This document shows, piece by piece, positions 7,622-15,837 of a stretch of DNA of 36,404 nucleotides. Numbering within the stretch: position 1 is the stretch's first letter; every line of letters begins with the position of its first letter. The stretch lies in NCBI GenBank assembly GCA_013813265.1, contig JACCRY010000135.1, positions 1 through 36,404 of the forward strand, given 5' to 3'. The translations under genes and the position numbers were made by a program. The stretch comes from Parachlamydiaceae bacterium (GTDB lineage Bacteria; Chlamydiota; Chlamydiia; Chlamydiales; Parachlamydiaceae). The notes under the pieces are model-generated. The model searched no databases and had not been told where the DNA came from. It saw nothing but the letters and a program-made list of their open reading frames with translations.

Positions 7622-10258
7622 TTACTTTTTTAATTCGGAGTCTTTAGGTGCGTTCTCGGGCCAGTCGACAGCAGCTTCAAGAAGAATTTTAGTCATGGCA
7701 TCTATGTGTATGTCAATTTTTAAGTAATCAAAAGAAATAAACTGACTGGCAAGCGAGATGAATTTAAAATAAGCAAATTGTCCGATTTCTGCCATTAAAG
7801 TTCCTTGATCCTGAGCAGCAATAAGATAAGATATAATGGCTTTTTGTTTTCGCTTAGGAAATGCATTCATGCAGCGAAGAAGATCGCTATTCTTAAAAGG
7901 GAAATTGAAAATGGGCTTTAAAAATTCAAGCAATTCGAAATTTTCACTTTTAGGAATATTCAGAACATCTGATTTAACCATTGAACATTTCATTTTATCA
8001 CCGACCAAAAGGCTGTTCGTAGCCGACACGATCCACTTTTTGTCTGCTATGCCTTCAAAAAGTCCTAGATGACTGTCTAAGAGCATTTTTGTAATCGCCA
8101 TTTTCCCTTCAAAAATATCGACTTGAAATATTTTTTCATCGTTAGATTCAGGTGATTTTTTATAGTTTTTATTCAAATAGGCAGAATAGTTGGATTCCGA
8201 ATTAAATAAAATTTCATTTGCATATTGAAAAACCTGTTCTAGCTTATCTAAAGAATAGTCTGTTGCTAAAAGGTTTTCATCATCGATGCAACGTAAAAGA
8301 ATTAATAACTCTATAGCACGTTGAGGGGCCAGAAACTTAATAAAAGGGATAATACTCCACTCTAGTCTTTTTTCGTACAACGGTCTAAGTGCGTTAAGGA
8401 TGCGTTCATTAAACACGCTAAAATATGCTTGAAGCGGATCTTTTTTCCCGAATAACGCACCCAGATTATTATTAGGAAATTCTTTATCTCCTTGTCCAAA
8501 CTGATCTAAAAGTTGGTTAATTGTTTGTAGTGTAAAAAATTTATCTCTCGGGGGCAATGTAGATATCCATTCAGAAAATTCAGTTGAGTTCCCTTGATTA
8601 AGAAAGCAATATTTTTCTTCAAGTTTGCGGATTTCGAGTTCACTCGCATCTCTGTCAGGCTGTGGGATGTCTAGCAATATTTTAATTGCTTCACGCCTAT
8701 ATCCACAAAAATGCGTTTTTTCATCCCATCCATTGCCCCAAATTGGGTACTGAGGGATTTTCATATATTCGCTATTAACTTTCTGATCTTCTTTGACCCA
8801 ACGGTTTACCAAATTTATTAATTCTAAACGTTCACCTTTTGGCCATTTTCTAATGAGTGAAAGAGGACATTCAAAATGGAACTTATTCCATGGTTGACTT
8901 TCGGAACCTCTTTTTGAGAAGTTTAGATGATCCCAAATTATTGTTAATTCAGTAAGAGTAGAAAGAAGTTCATCGCGTTCCTCAAGGTCCAGTTTACTAT
9001 CAAAAAGTTCCTCAAAAATAGATGTTATTGAAGTGGGGGTATAGCAATAAATCAGTTGAGAAAAAAGTTTTCGACAACTTTCCGCCCTTTCTTCTTCACC
9101 TTTTTTATTAAGAAAAATTTTAAAGGAGCTGCTGTTAATGCATTTTAAATCAGAATCAAAATAAGGCTCCCAAGAAGAGGTAAGGGCTCTAAATAACTCG
9201 ACCCTTTCATCAAGAGTCATAAAAGTTATGGTGGGGCAAATAACTTTCAAAGCTTTTAAAAAACTTTCATGTAAGGAAAATTGCTCATGTTGGGGCTTAC
9301 CATAGTTTTTCGTTAAAAAATCGAAAATTATGAGAAAATGATCTGATGTAATTGTCAAAGAAGTCATATCATCTTTTATATCAGGTGAGAAATGCCCTAT
9401 AAGCTCTTGTACAGTTTTCGATTGAACTTTTAAGCAAAATTTTTCTTTGTCATATGTCATAGAATGTGAAGAGAATTTATTTTCGAAACCTTTTTTACTG
9501 AGCAGAGCCTCAAAAAGTTCTATGCGTTTTTCAAAAGGCATTGATCTTCTTAATGGGCAAATGACCTTGAAGGCATGCAGAAAATTGCATTGAAGTGTAG
9601 ATTTCGATACAAAAGAAGGATCTTTTTCTAAAAATTTACGTATTAATGAGCAATGAGCGTCTGTAAAGGAAGAGCTTTCATCATCGCCATTTGGAAAGAA
9701 AATCTCTAAAAGCTCTAATTTGATATCTTGTTCCACTGCAGCATCACCTATAGATTCATCAAAAAATTGAATAAGTTCTTCTGAATTCAATTTACTGATG
9801 AGGTTAGAGCTAATTCCTTCTTGTTCATCAAAAAATAAAGAGGATGTAGATTCGAAATTTATGGATTCTTCAGAAATCACCTCTAAATTTAAACCGCTTA
9901 TCTTATTTTCAAATGCCTCAAGAAGTTTATCCTGGAAGATATTTCCAAAGAGTTGTTTTACCCAGATAATTATGCTCACACATAACGCATCCTGATGTGG
10001 GTATCCGATTGATTTAAGTAATTTTAGATTTGTATAAATCTCATGCACTTCTTCAGGCGCACAATCTTCATCAAATGTGGCGCTCAGAGCGCTTTGGATG
10101 AGATCGTTATATCTTAAGCGGAAAGGTTGGGAATGCGTTGTATCGTTATCTTCATAAAGTATAAATCGGCGACCATACTCCCAAGAAAATTCCGGCTCTA
10201 ATGTCTTGATTTCATCCAATGTCAGTTTGAACTTAGCGCCTTCAACTATGATATTCAT
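7622..10258 (-). CDS. Large orphan protein (878 aa), N-terminal domain shared with the 673-aa protein
   Basis: Not recognised. Residues 1-115 align with the first 112 residues of the protein encoded at 1974-3995 (GRRFILYE, LRYNDL, IYTNLKLLK..GYP, KQLFGNIF). The remaining 760 residues are acidic and predicted largely helical by eye, with internal resemblances: segments with a KVICP core, LHAFKVICPLRRSMPFEKRI and LKALKVICPTITFMTLDER, about 110 residues apart, suggest an internal duplication (each followed by ELF.AL). There is no signal peptide and no membrane helix. ATG at 10256-10258 has AAAAGG in front of it. The codon and base composition (rich in A/T) is like that of its paralogue. Role unknown; lineage-specific host-interaction protein is the inference, from size, helical content and shared promoter type. 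Confidence 0.75.
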   Translation of the reverse strand: MNIIVEGAKFKLTLDEIKTLEPEFSWEYGRRFILYEDNDTTHSQPFRLRYNDLIQSALSATFDEDCAPEEVHEIYTNLKLLKSIGYPHQDALCVSIIIWVKQLFGNIFQDKLLEAFENKISGLNLEVISEESINFESTSSLFFDEQEGISSNLISKLNSEELIQFFDESIGDAAVEQDIKLELLEIFFPNGDDESSSFTDAHCSLIRKFLEKDPSFVSKSTLQCNFLHAFKVICPLRRSMPFEKRIELFEALLSKKGFENKFSSHSMTYDKEKFCLKVQSKTVQELIGHFSPDIKDDMTSLTITSDHFLIIFDFLTKNYGKPQHEQFSLHESFLKALKVICPTITFMTLDERVELFRALTSSWEPYFDSDLKCINSSSFKIFLNKKGEEERAESCRKLFSQLIYCYTPTSITSIFEELFDSKLDLEERDELLSTLTELTIIWDHLNFSKRGSESQPWNKFHFECPLSLIRKWPKGERLELINLVNRWVKEDQKVNSEYMKIPQYPIWGNGWDEKTHFCGYRREAIKILLDIPQPDRDASELEIRKLEEKYCFLNQGNSTEFSEWISTLPPRDKFFTLQTINQLLDQFGQGDKEFPNNNLGALFGKKDPLQAYFSVFNERILNALRPLYEKRLEWSIIPFIKFLAPQRAIELLILLRCIDDENLLATDYSLDKLEQVFQYANEILFNSESNYSAYLNKNYKKSPESNDEKIFQVDIFEGKMAITKMLLDSHLGLFEGIADKKWIVSATNSLLVGDKMKCSMVKSDVLNIPKSENFELLEFLKPIFNFPFKNSDLLRCMNAFPKRKQKAIISYLIAAQDQGTLMAEIGQFAYFKFISLASQFISFDYLKIDIHIDAMTKILLEAAVDWPENAPKDSELKK

Positions 10259-10294
10259 TAAAAACCTTTTATTATTTTTAACTTTTTAAAACTT

Positions 10295-10323
10295 ATTATG
10301 CATTAATTTATGTTCATTATCAA
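10295..10323 (-). promoter_or_regulatory. Promoter for the 878-aa orphan gene
   Basis: On the minus strand TTGATA (10323-10318), a 17-base spacer and CATAAT (10300-10295) precede the ATG at 10258 by 36 bases, matching the spacing seen before the other orphan genes. Confidence 0.5.
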
Positions 10324-10454
10324 CTTTAATTTCGCTATGGATTTAATGTTGTCTCGTGTAATACATTCAGTTTGATATTGGGTTTTACAAAATCTGCATT
10401 GGGTAAAAACTGGCTGCTAAAATGTCCGTGTGTTGGTTAAAAATGGTACCAAGA

Positions 10455-10493
10455 ATAACCATAAATGGGTTATAATAAGTACATGATATAACC
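10455..10493. promoter_or_regulatory. Triple ATAACC/GGTTAT half-sites before the DUF4143 ATPase
   Basis: ATAACC (10455), GGTTAT (10468) and ATAACC (10488) form two inverted repeats (6-bp arms; GGTTATA/TATAACC is 7) between the divergent orphan gene and the ATPase. They overlap likely promoter sequence, so an operator is plausible. Confidence 0.4.
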
Positions 10494-10526
10494 ATAACGC
10501 TACACCATTATTTTGGAGTTCCAACA

Positions 10527-11870
10527 ATGAAGAGAGCACTTGAGCTAGAATTACTTGCTTGGAGAAAACGTAAAGAGCATCTTCCGATCCTATTAAGAGG
10601 CGCTCGACAGGTTGGAAAAAGTTATCTTGTTGAGGAATTTGGAAAAAAGCATTTTGATAATGTAGTCGTCGTGGACTTTGAGAGTCGCTCAGAGTTAAGA
10701 AGTGCCTTTACAACCAAACTTCCTAAGGAAATTCTTGGCAGGTTGGAGATTGCATTAGATAAGCCTATCAATGAGGGGACCTCTCTATTATTTCTTGATG
10801 AGATTCAATTGTGCCCTGAAGCACTTAAGTCTCTAAGATATTTTAAAGAACAGATGCCGGAACTTCATGTAATTGCAGCAGGGTCGCTTCTTGAATTTCT
10901 TCTACATGATGAAAATTTCAGTTTTCCAGTAGGTCGAGTGGAATTTCTTTACCTCTATCCATTATCATTTCAAGAATATTTAGAAGCTGCAGCTCCTCAC
11001 ATATGTCAAAGACTAAAAGATTATGATTTCAAACGAGATTACAGTTCTCTTGAGCATCAGGAACTATTAAAGTGGGTGCGTAGATACATGTTTATTGGAG
11101 GGATGCCTGCTGCTGTTAAAGCCAGCTTAATTAAAACATCATTTTTTGACTCTCAACGGATCCATCATCTGATCCTACAAGCATATGAAAATGATTTTGG
11201 AAAATATGCAAAACATACTCAACACAAATATTTACAAATAATTTTCCAAAAAGCCCCAGCTGTTGTGGGTCAAATCTTGAAATATAGACGCATTGATGAA
11301 GAAATTCGTTCTAGAGAATTAAAACCAGCCTTGGAATTATTGTGCCATGCAGGGCTTCTACAACAAGTATTTGCGACAACAGCTTCTGGGCTTCCTTTGC
11401 ATGCACATATGAAGCGAGATAGATTCAAATTACTCTATTTAGATATAGGTCTTTTGCAGACAGCGACAAAAGTTGATGCGACTCATTTTTTCGAAGAAGA
11501 TATTTTACAAATTAATGCTGGTATGCTCGCTGAACAATTTGTAGGGCAAGAAATTCTTGCGTATGCCCCTCCATATCAAAAAGAGCCTTTATTATTTTGG
11601 GAACGGACTAATGGGGGACAAGCTGAGGTAGATTTTGTCCTTAATGTCGGAGCAGCTATTTTACCGCTTGAAGTCAAAGCTGGTGCTACAGGGTCTCTCC
11701 GTTCTATGCATAGTTTCCTTAACGAAAAAAAGGGAAAATTTGGATTGCGTGTTTCAGAGGCACCTCTTTCATTGCATAACAATATCCTTTCTGTACCTTT
11801 TTATTTAGTTTGCCATTTAGATCGTATTTATACTGAAATTTGTGGTTCAAAAATAAAAAAAATGATATAA
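10527..11870 (+). CDS. AAA (AAA_14) ATPase with C-terminal DUF4143
   Basis: This 447-aa protein has the architecture common in accessory regions of bacteria and archaea. The N-terminal P-loop ATPase has Walker A GARQVGKS (25-32) and Walker B LLFLDEIQ (Asp91, Glu92), then IAAGSLLEFLL (sensor region). The C-terminal DUF4143 domain ends in FWERTNGGQAEVDFVL ... LPLEVKAG, an acidic/Lys arrangement like that of PD-(D/E)xK nucleases. The biological role of the family is unproven; it is often associated with mobile or toxin-antitoxin-like islands. GGAG lies about 10 bases before the ATG. A near-identical 170-bp piece of this gene (11331-11500) is duplicated at 13929-14098. The reading frame is intact and full length. 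Confidence 0.9.
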   Translation: MKRALELELLAWRKRKEHLPILLRGARQVGKSYLVEEFGKKHFDNVVVVDFESRSELRSAFTTKLPKEILGRLEIALDKPINEGTSLLFLDEIQLCPEALKSLRYFKEQMPELHVIAAGSLLEFLLHDENFSFPVGRVEFLYLYPLSFQEYLEAAAPHICQRLKDYDFKRDYSSLEHQELLKWVRRYMFIGGMPAAVKASLIKTSFFDSQRIHHLILQAYENDFGKYAKHTQHKYLQIIFQKAPAVVGQILKYRRIDEEIRSRELKPALELLCHAGLLQQVFATTASGLPLHAHMKRDRFKLLYLDIGLLQTATKVDATHFFEEDILQINAGMLAEQFVGQEILAYAPPYQKEPLLFWERTNGGQAEVDFVLNVGAAILPLEVKAGATGSLRSMHSFLNEKKGKFGLRVSEAPLSLHNNILSVPFYLVCHLDRIYTEICGSKIKKMI

Positions 11871-11934
11871 GATTTTAAAACTTTACTTATGCAACGTATT
11901 TCAAGTTATCTTACACCGGAGAAGGATTGCGTTC

Positions 11935-12387
11935 GCGTTTGAAGACATTTGTCAACTACTTTCGGATCTAAAAATTAAAATAATTTTGCGAGAGGAACTT
12001 TGGATAGGAACCACTTAGCGTGAGTTTTCAAAGTCAATTACGACATGAACAGGAACCAGCCGCTAATGCACTTCTTGCTCACAACATCGGCGTTTTATCA
12101 GCTACAAACGCTGTCATCGCAGCATGGCTAATCGCACAGCGTCAGGTCAATACATTGGTTTAGTACACCGTAAACAACTTCAAGAACAATGGATCAAGAC
12201 ACTTTCAACATTTCTGGATGTGCCTGCAAATATGATTGGTCGAATAGGCGGAGGAAGAAAAAAATAAAAGGTTTGTTAGATGTAACTCTCATTCAAAATT
12301 GCCTTTTAAAGTCGATATTGTCGATGGGCTTGCTTGCAATGAAAATTTTCGCGTACCTTTTCAAAAAGATTTGGTCAAATTATTAAG
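11935..12387 (+). pseudogene. Remnant of a DEAD/DEAH (SSL2-type) helicase gene, Walker A deleted
   Basis: Three short frames read as consecutive parts of one helicase. Frame one gives FEDICQLLSDLKIKIILREE. Frame two, from about 12023, gives SFQSQLRHEQEP, AANALLAHNIGVLSAT and VIAAWLIAQRQVNTLV. Frame three gives LVHRKQLQEQWIKTL, STFLDVPANMIGRIGGGRKK and, beyond another lesion, GLLDVTLIQ. These match the region around motif I and Ia of superfamily 2 helicases of the COG1061 type (as I recall the family). Between LSAT and VIAAW the family has a GKT-containing loop, which is missing here (about 12 bases lost), and one base is missing at about 12161 (LV|LVH). A final open piece (KVDIVDGLACNENF..., stop at 12390) is unassigned. 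It is clearly non-functional. Confidence 0.75.
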
Positions 12388-12475
12388 GTAACTATTCACG
12401 TCCCCATATGCGGCAAACGTGAAATCGCGCAAGCGCGCATTCACGCTTGATGCAAATAGGGACGTGAATAGTTAC
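12388..12475. repeat. 88-bp near-palindromic element B with perfect 17-bp ends
   Basis: GTAACTATTCACGTCCC (12388-12404) is exactly inverted at 12459-12475. The similarity continues inward for about 35 bases per arm to a GC-rich centre (GCGCAAGCGCGC). It begins exactly at the end of the helicase remnant (its first bases supply the TAA stop). Its size and end structure fit a MITE or a large hairpin; no transposase is nearby. Confidence 0.8.
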
Positions 12476-12505
12476 GTTTAATGTTATAATAAATCGACCA
12501 CAAAT

Positions 12506-13654
12506 CTAAACGGGCATTTGTATATTTTCTTCTGTAAGAGACAGCTTGGGAAAATGAACCTTTATATTTTCTATATTTTCCTTGATGGTTTTTTGCGGAT
12601 GCCAAAGAGCAAAATTTGTTGTCCCATCTTCGCATTTGACTTCCCAGTATTGACTTAAGTTAACATCTGGTTGTTGCGCTTCATCGTAGGCATTTGAGGG
12701 TAATGATAGTCGGTTTTCAGGACTAATGCTGTTATAAGAAGCAGTTCTTATCTCAACGCGAGATGCAAACCCTCCCACAGGTTTATGTTCCATAAGACGT
12801 TTAATTCGATCTTGAAAGACTTTATACCTGTGAGTAATGTCGTTGCATTCTTCAATAAACTCTGAACAGCCTGGCAGTACACCTTTCATCTTAATATTTC
12901 CTCTCCAGATATGAATTATTTGCACGTTCACCTTCCACTGATCTTGCCGATTGCTATTCCAATTGGACTGTTCTCTGCTTAGTAAACACAATACAAGAAA
13001 TGAGTGTGATCGCGACCAGTTATCCTTTGTCCCACCAATTATCATAGGCCCTGCTAATTGGTGCAATTTTTTGATGGCAATATCGTCAGTAACCACCAAT
13101 TTATCAGCCATTGAGGAGCTAATCCTTGGTAGTTCTTCAACAGATTTTTGCCCTCCAAGCGCACATACCAAGGCATGGGAACAAGTCAGTATAGGACATA
13201 TTTCCTGGAAGCTCACCTTCCACTTTTGTAAATCATTTGCGTGGGCAAGGCAAAATTCAGTGGGTTTAAATGACGCTAATTTAGGCGCCCTATTGTATAA
13301 CGTTGAGGAGCACAAAAATAAAGCAATTGAATCTGTATAGTTGGGGAGAAAGTACTCTAGAAAAGGAAGCAACTCCATAGGAATTCGTTCTAGAGCTGAG
13401 AGGCTGCTCTCATTTATCGAATTGACATTTGGCCCTGGGGTGTTGGGTAAAACTTTAATGTTTCTAGAGAGAAAATCAAACCTGTTTTGATAGGCAGACC
13501 AGCAAAGATTGCAAAAAAAGTTCAAAGTTGACTCAAAAAGAGTGAGTGCAATCCCGTTAATACGTTTATCGATGATGGATTCAAAGTATGAACATGAAAG
13601 CTCTTGGCTTCCACATTGAGGATTCGCTTCGATAGAATCAGTTTTAATATTCAC
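12506..13654 (-). CDS. Orphan protein with F-box-like segment
   Basis: This 382-aa protein uses a GTG start (13652-13654) with an excellent ribosome site (AGGAGAAGG, about 13657-13665). Residues about 88-121 (LERIPMELLPFLEYF... IALFLCSSTLYN) fit the F-box pattern: Pro after two hydrophobics, ELL, a hydrophobic helix, then a Cys/Ser-rich helix. F-box proteins recruit host Skp1/Cullin ubiquitin ligases and are known from several intracellular bacteria, including amoeba symbionts. The match here is by eye and could be chance. The remainder is Trp- and Cys-rich with no signal peptide, no membrane helices and no domain I can name. It lies inside the decaying island but its own frame is intact. Confidence 0.65.
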   Translation of the reverse strand: MNIKTDSIEANPQCGSQELSCSYFESIIDKRINGIALTLFESTLNFFCNLCWSAYQNRFDFLSRNIKVLPNTPGPNVNSINESSLSALERIPMELLPFLEYFLPNYTDSIALFLCSSTLYNRAPKLASFKPTEFCLAHANDLQKWKVSFQEICPILTCSHALVCALGGQKSVEELPRISSSMADKLVVTDDIAIKKLHQLAGPMIIGGTKDNWSRSHSFLVLCLLSREQSNWNSNRQDQWKVNVQIIHIWRGNIKMKGVLPGCSEFIEECNDITHRYKVFQDRIKRLMEHKPVGGFASRVEIRTASYNSISPENRLSLPSNAYDEAQQPDVNLSQYWEVKCEDGTTNFALWHPQKTIKENIENIKVHFPKLSLTEENIQMPV

Positions 13655-13928
13655 CGCCTTCTCCTGTTTAATTTTATGATTTCAATAATGATACGCATCA
13701 CTAATATAAACTATGATCGCAAAAACCCGTTGGATTTTGATCGGCTATTCTCGCGAGCATTTCAAGAGAATTTAAATAGACAATAGCATAAGTGTAATTA
13801 TCTGCAAACAAAGTTGATTTAACCTATAACCCTAAAAACGGCGATTAAAATGCTCCGCAAATGCAATATATCGATTCAGAACGACTTGCAAAATTGCTTG
13901 GCAACTCGAGAGGGCCAGAGTTAACAGC

Positions 13929-14098
13929 CTTGGAATTATTTTGCCATGCAGGCCTTCTACAACAAGTATTTGCGACAACAGCTTCTGGGCTTCCCTTGCA
14001 TGCACATATGAAGCAAGATAGGTTCAAATTACTCTATTTAGATATAGGTCTTTTGCAGACAGCAACAAAAGTTGATGCGACTCATTTTTTCGAAGAAG
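13929..14098 (+). pseudogene. Duplicated fragment of the DUF4143 ATPase gene
   Basis: The 170 bases match 11331-11500 of the intact ATPase gene in the same orientation with only about eight differences, encoding the middle of the DUF4143 domain (FCHAGLLQQVFATTASG ... DATHFFEE). Both flanks are unrelated: on the left an unidentified 70-base piece, on the right the truncated aldo/keto reductase gene, which it joins at about 14099. The enclosing 117-codon frame is a fusion artefact. The two copies form a direct repeat 2.6 kb apart. Confidence 0.85.
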
Positions 14099-14817
14099 CC
14101 TGCTTTCAGATACTGGTTTCGGATTATTTCGATCAATTTTTCCTGTTAATCTTCCCCAACCTAGTGGACTCCAAGCTAAAAGCCCAACTCCCTGATCAAT
14201 TGCTAACGGCATAAGTTCTGTTTCATAATCCCTTCCAATTAGGGAATAATAACCCTGATAAGCCACATAACGTTCCCATCCATATCTTTCTGAAACTGAC
14301 AAAGATTTCATTAAATGCCATCCGGAAAAATTAGAGCAGCCAATGTAGCGAATTTTTCCGCTCTGAACCAATGTTTCTAAAGCTCGAAGAGTCTCTTCAA
14401 CCGGAGTTATAGCATCAAAGCCATGCAACTGAAACAAATCGATATCATCTATTCCCAAACGCTTTAAACTACCTTCACACGCATTAATTAGATGAAAACG
14501 AGAAGACCCCTCATCATTTGGATCAGTATCACCAAAACGAAATGTAGCTTTGGTTGAAATCAAGACCTTGTCCTGTCGATTTTTAATTGCGCCTCCTAGA
14601 ATTTCTTCTGAAGCTCCTTTTGAATAGATATCTGCTGTATCAAAAAGGGTTACGCCATGGTCAAGACAAATGTCAATCATACGCGATGCTTCTTTTACAT
14701 CCGTATCACCCCAAGCCTTGAACAATTCCCCTTGACCTCCAAAGGTTCCTGTTCCAAAGCTTAAGATGGGGACTTTGAAGCCACTTCGTCCCAGTGTACT
14801 AGTTGCCTATATTCCAT
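14099..14817 (-). pseudogene. Aldo/keto reductase gene, frameshifted and 3'-truncated
   Basis: The minus-strand product matches the NADPH-dependent aldo/keto reductase barrel: GVTLFDTADIYSKG (Asp and catalytic Tyr), ISTKATFRFG (Lys), FQLHGFDAITPVEETL, IRYIGCSNFSGW and LLAWSPLGWGRLTGK. The true start is probably ATG 14815-14817 behind AAAGGAGC, reading MEYRQL. Then about 8 extra bases (GTACACTG, near 14792-14799) shift the frame before GRSGFKVPILSFGTGTFGGQ resumes, so only the part from 14725 remains open. At the 3' end the family sequence stops at SESRL, where the duplicated ATPase fragment begins; about 80-90 residues are missing, including the C-terminal cofactor loop. It lay 13 bases behind the aquaporin gene, probably as its operon partner. 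Confidence 0.85.
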
Positions 14818-14830
14818 TACGTAAGCTCCT

Positions 14831-15523
14831 TTATTTATTTTTGTGCTGTTGCTTTTTCTTATCGCTTTCAAAAAGATTATTTCTTCCAAAGATCATTCCA
14901 TTTTCACCCGGATGGGCTGCATTCACAACTAAGGCTGCTGCACCGCCGCCTAATAAACTACCCACAATATAAATCAGTAGATTAGACCAGTAGTTTAAGT
15001 TTAAGATTGAAAGCCCTAAAGCAACAGCAGGATTTAATGCGGCACTTGAAATAGGCCCGATAGCGTAAGCTCCAACAAGTACAGTGAAGCCAATTGCCCA
15101 GCCAAAATAGGAGTTGCCAGCAGTTGCATTTGTGGTTGAAACGTTCAGCATGACAAAGCACAAAGCAAAAGTGAAAAGGAATTCCATTAATAAAATTTTC
15201 ATCGCATTAAGTTCAATTGGAGATTCTGCTGGAGCACCTTTGAATAATATGACTATAAGAGCAGCTGCAACACAAGCGGCAAATTGGACCGCCCAATAGC
15301 GAAGCAAATCATTAAGGTCGAGTTTTTTGCGTAAAAATGCGGCTAGTGAAATAGCTGGATTATAATGTCCTCCGGAAATATGTCCTCCCGCAAAGACCAT
15401 GACAGCCATGACAGAGCCAATAGCGAACGGAGCCCAAAGAGCAGCATTATTCGTAGCGAGAACTGTCATACCTACTGTAAGCATCAAGAAAAAAGTGCCA
15501 ATAAACTCGTAGACATATTTCAT
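14831..15523 (-). CDS. Aquaporin/MIP-family channel with atypical second NPA box
   Basis: This 230-aa, six-helix channel has both NPA half-helix motifs: GGHYNPAISL (NPA at 55-57) and AALNPAVALG (NPA at 164-166). AAAAGGAGTC lies just before the ATG at 15521-15523. In water- and glycerol-conducting family members the residue after the second NPA is normally Arg, which forms the aromatic/arginine filter; here it is Val167, so the pore should be wider or more hydrophobic and the substrate is uncertain. The spacer between helices is short of extra loops, closer to AqpZ than GlpF in length. The C-terminus is basic (SDKKKQQHKNK). The next gene on the strand is the broken aldo/keto reductase. Confidence 0.85.
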   Translation of the reverse strand: MKYVYEFIGTFFLMLTVGMTVLATNNAALWAPFAIGSVMAVMVFAGGHISGGHYNPAISLAAFLRKKLDLNDLLRYWAVQFAACVAAALIVILFKGAPAESPIELNAMKILLMEFLFTFALCFVMLNVSTTNATAGNSYFGWAIGFTVLVGAYAIGPISSAALNPAVALGLSILNLNYWSNLLIYIVGSLLGGGAAALVVNAAHPGENGMIFGRNNLFESDKKKQQHKNK

Positions 15524-15610
15524 GATCGACTCCTTTTAAAGTTATTTCTTTATATAAGACTCGACTACATTTCTGTCAATCAGCGACCAATCATAGAAGG
15601 TATACCTTAC

Positions 15611-15769
15611 CTCGACTTTGTACATTTTTTACCATCGTCCTCGGAGAGAAGCTTCCTACAGCTAAATGAATTTCGAAAGAAGGGGTAGAAATACTCATTC
15701 CTTCGAAATTCATTACGCCGTAGTTTGCTTCTCTCGCGAGGGCGAAAGCAAAAAATGTACAAAGCCGAG
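15611..15769. repeat. 159-bp inverted-repeat element C
   Basis: Arms of about 70 bp pair imperfectly: CTTTGTACATTTTTT (15616-15630) and AATGAATTTCGAA (15665-15677) on the left return inverted on the right (AAAAAATGTACAAAG at 15750-15764, TTCGAAATTCATT at 15702-15714). The loop is around TAGAAATACTCA. It fills the 314-base space between the divergent aquaporin and HerA-like genes and contains only chance frames. MITE-like or a long hairpin. Confidence 0.8.
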
Positions 15770-15837
15770 CGTACAGCACAGCAATAAAAATTGCAGAAAA
15801 AAATTGACAAGGGCTATGTTGAAACAAAGGCAAATAG

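Noticed and set aside
12189-12386. 65-aa frame
   Set aside because: Out-of-frame reading of the helicase remnant.
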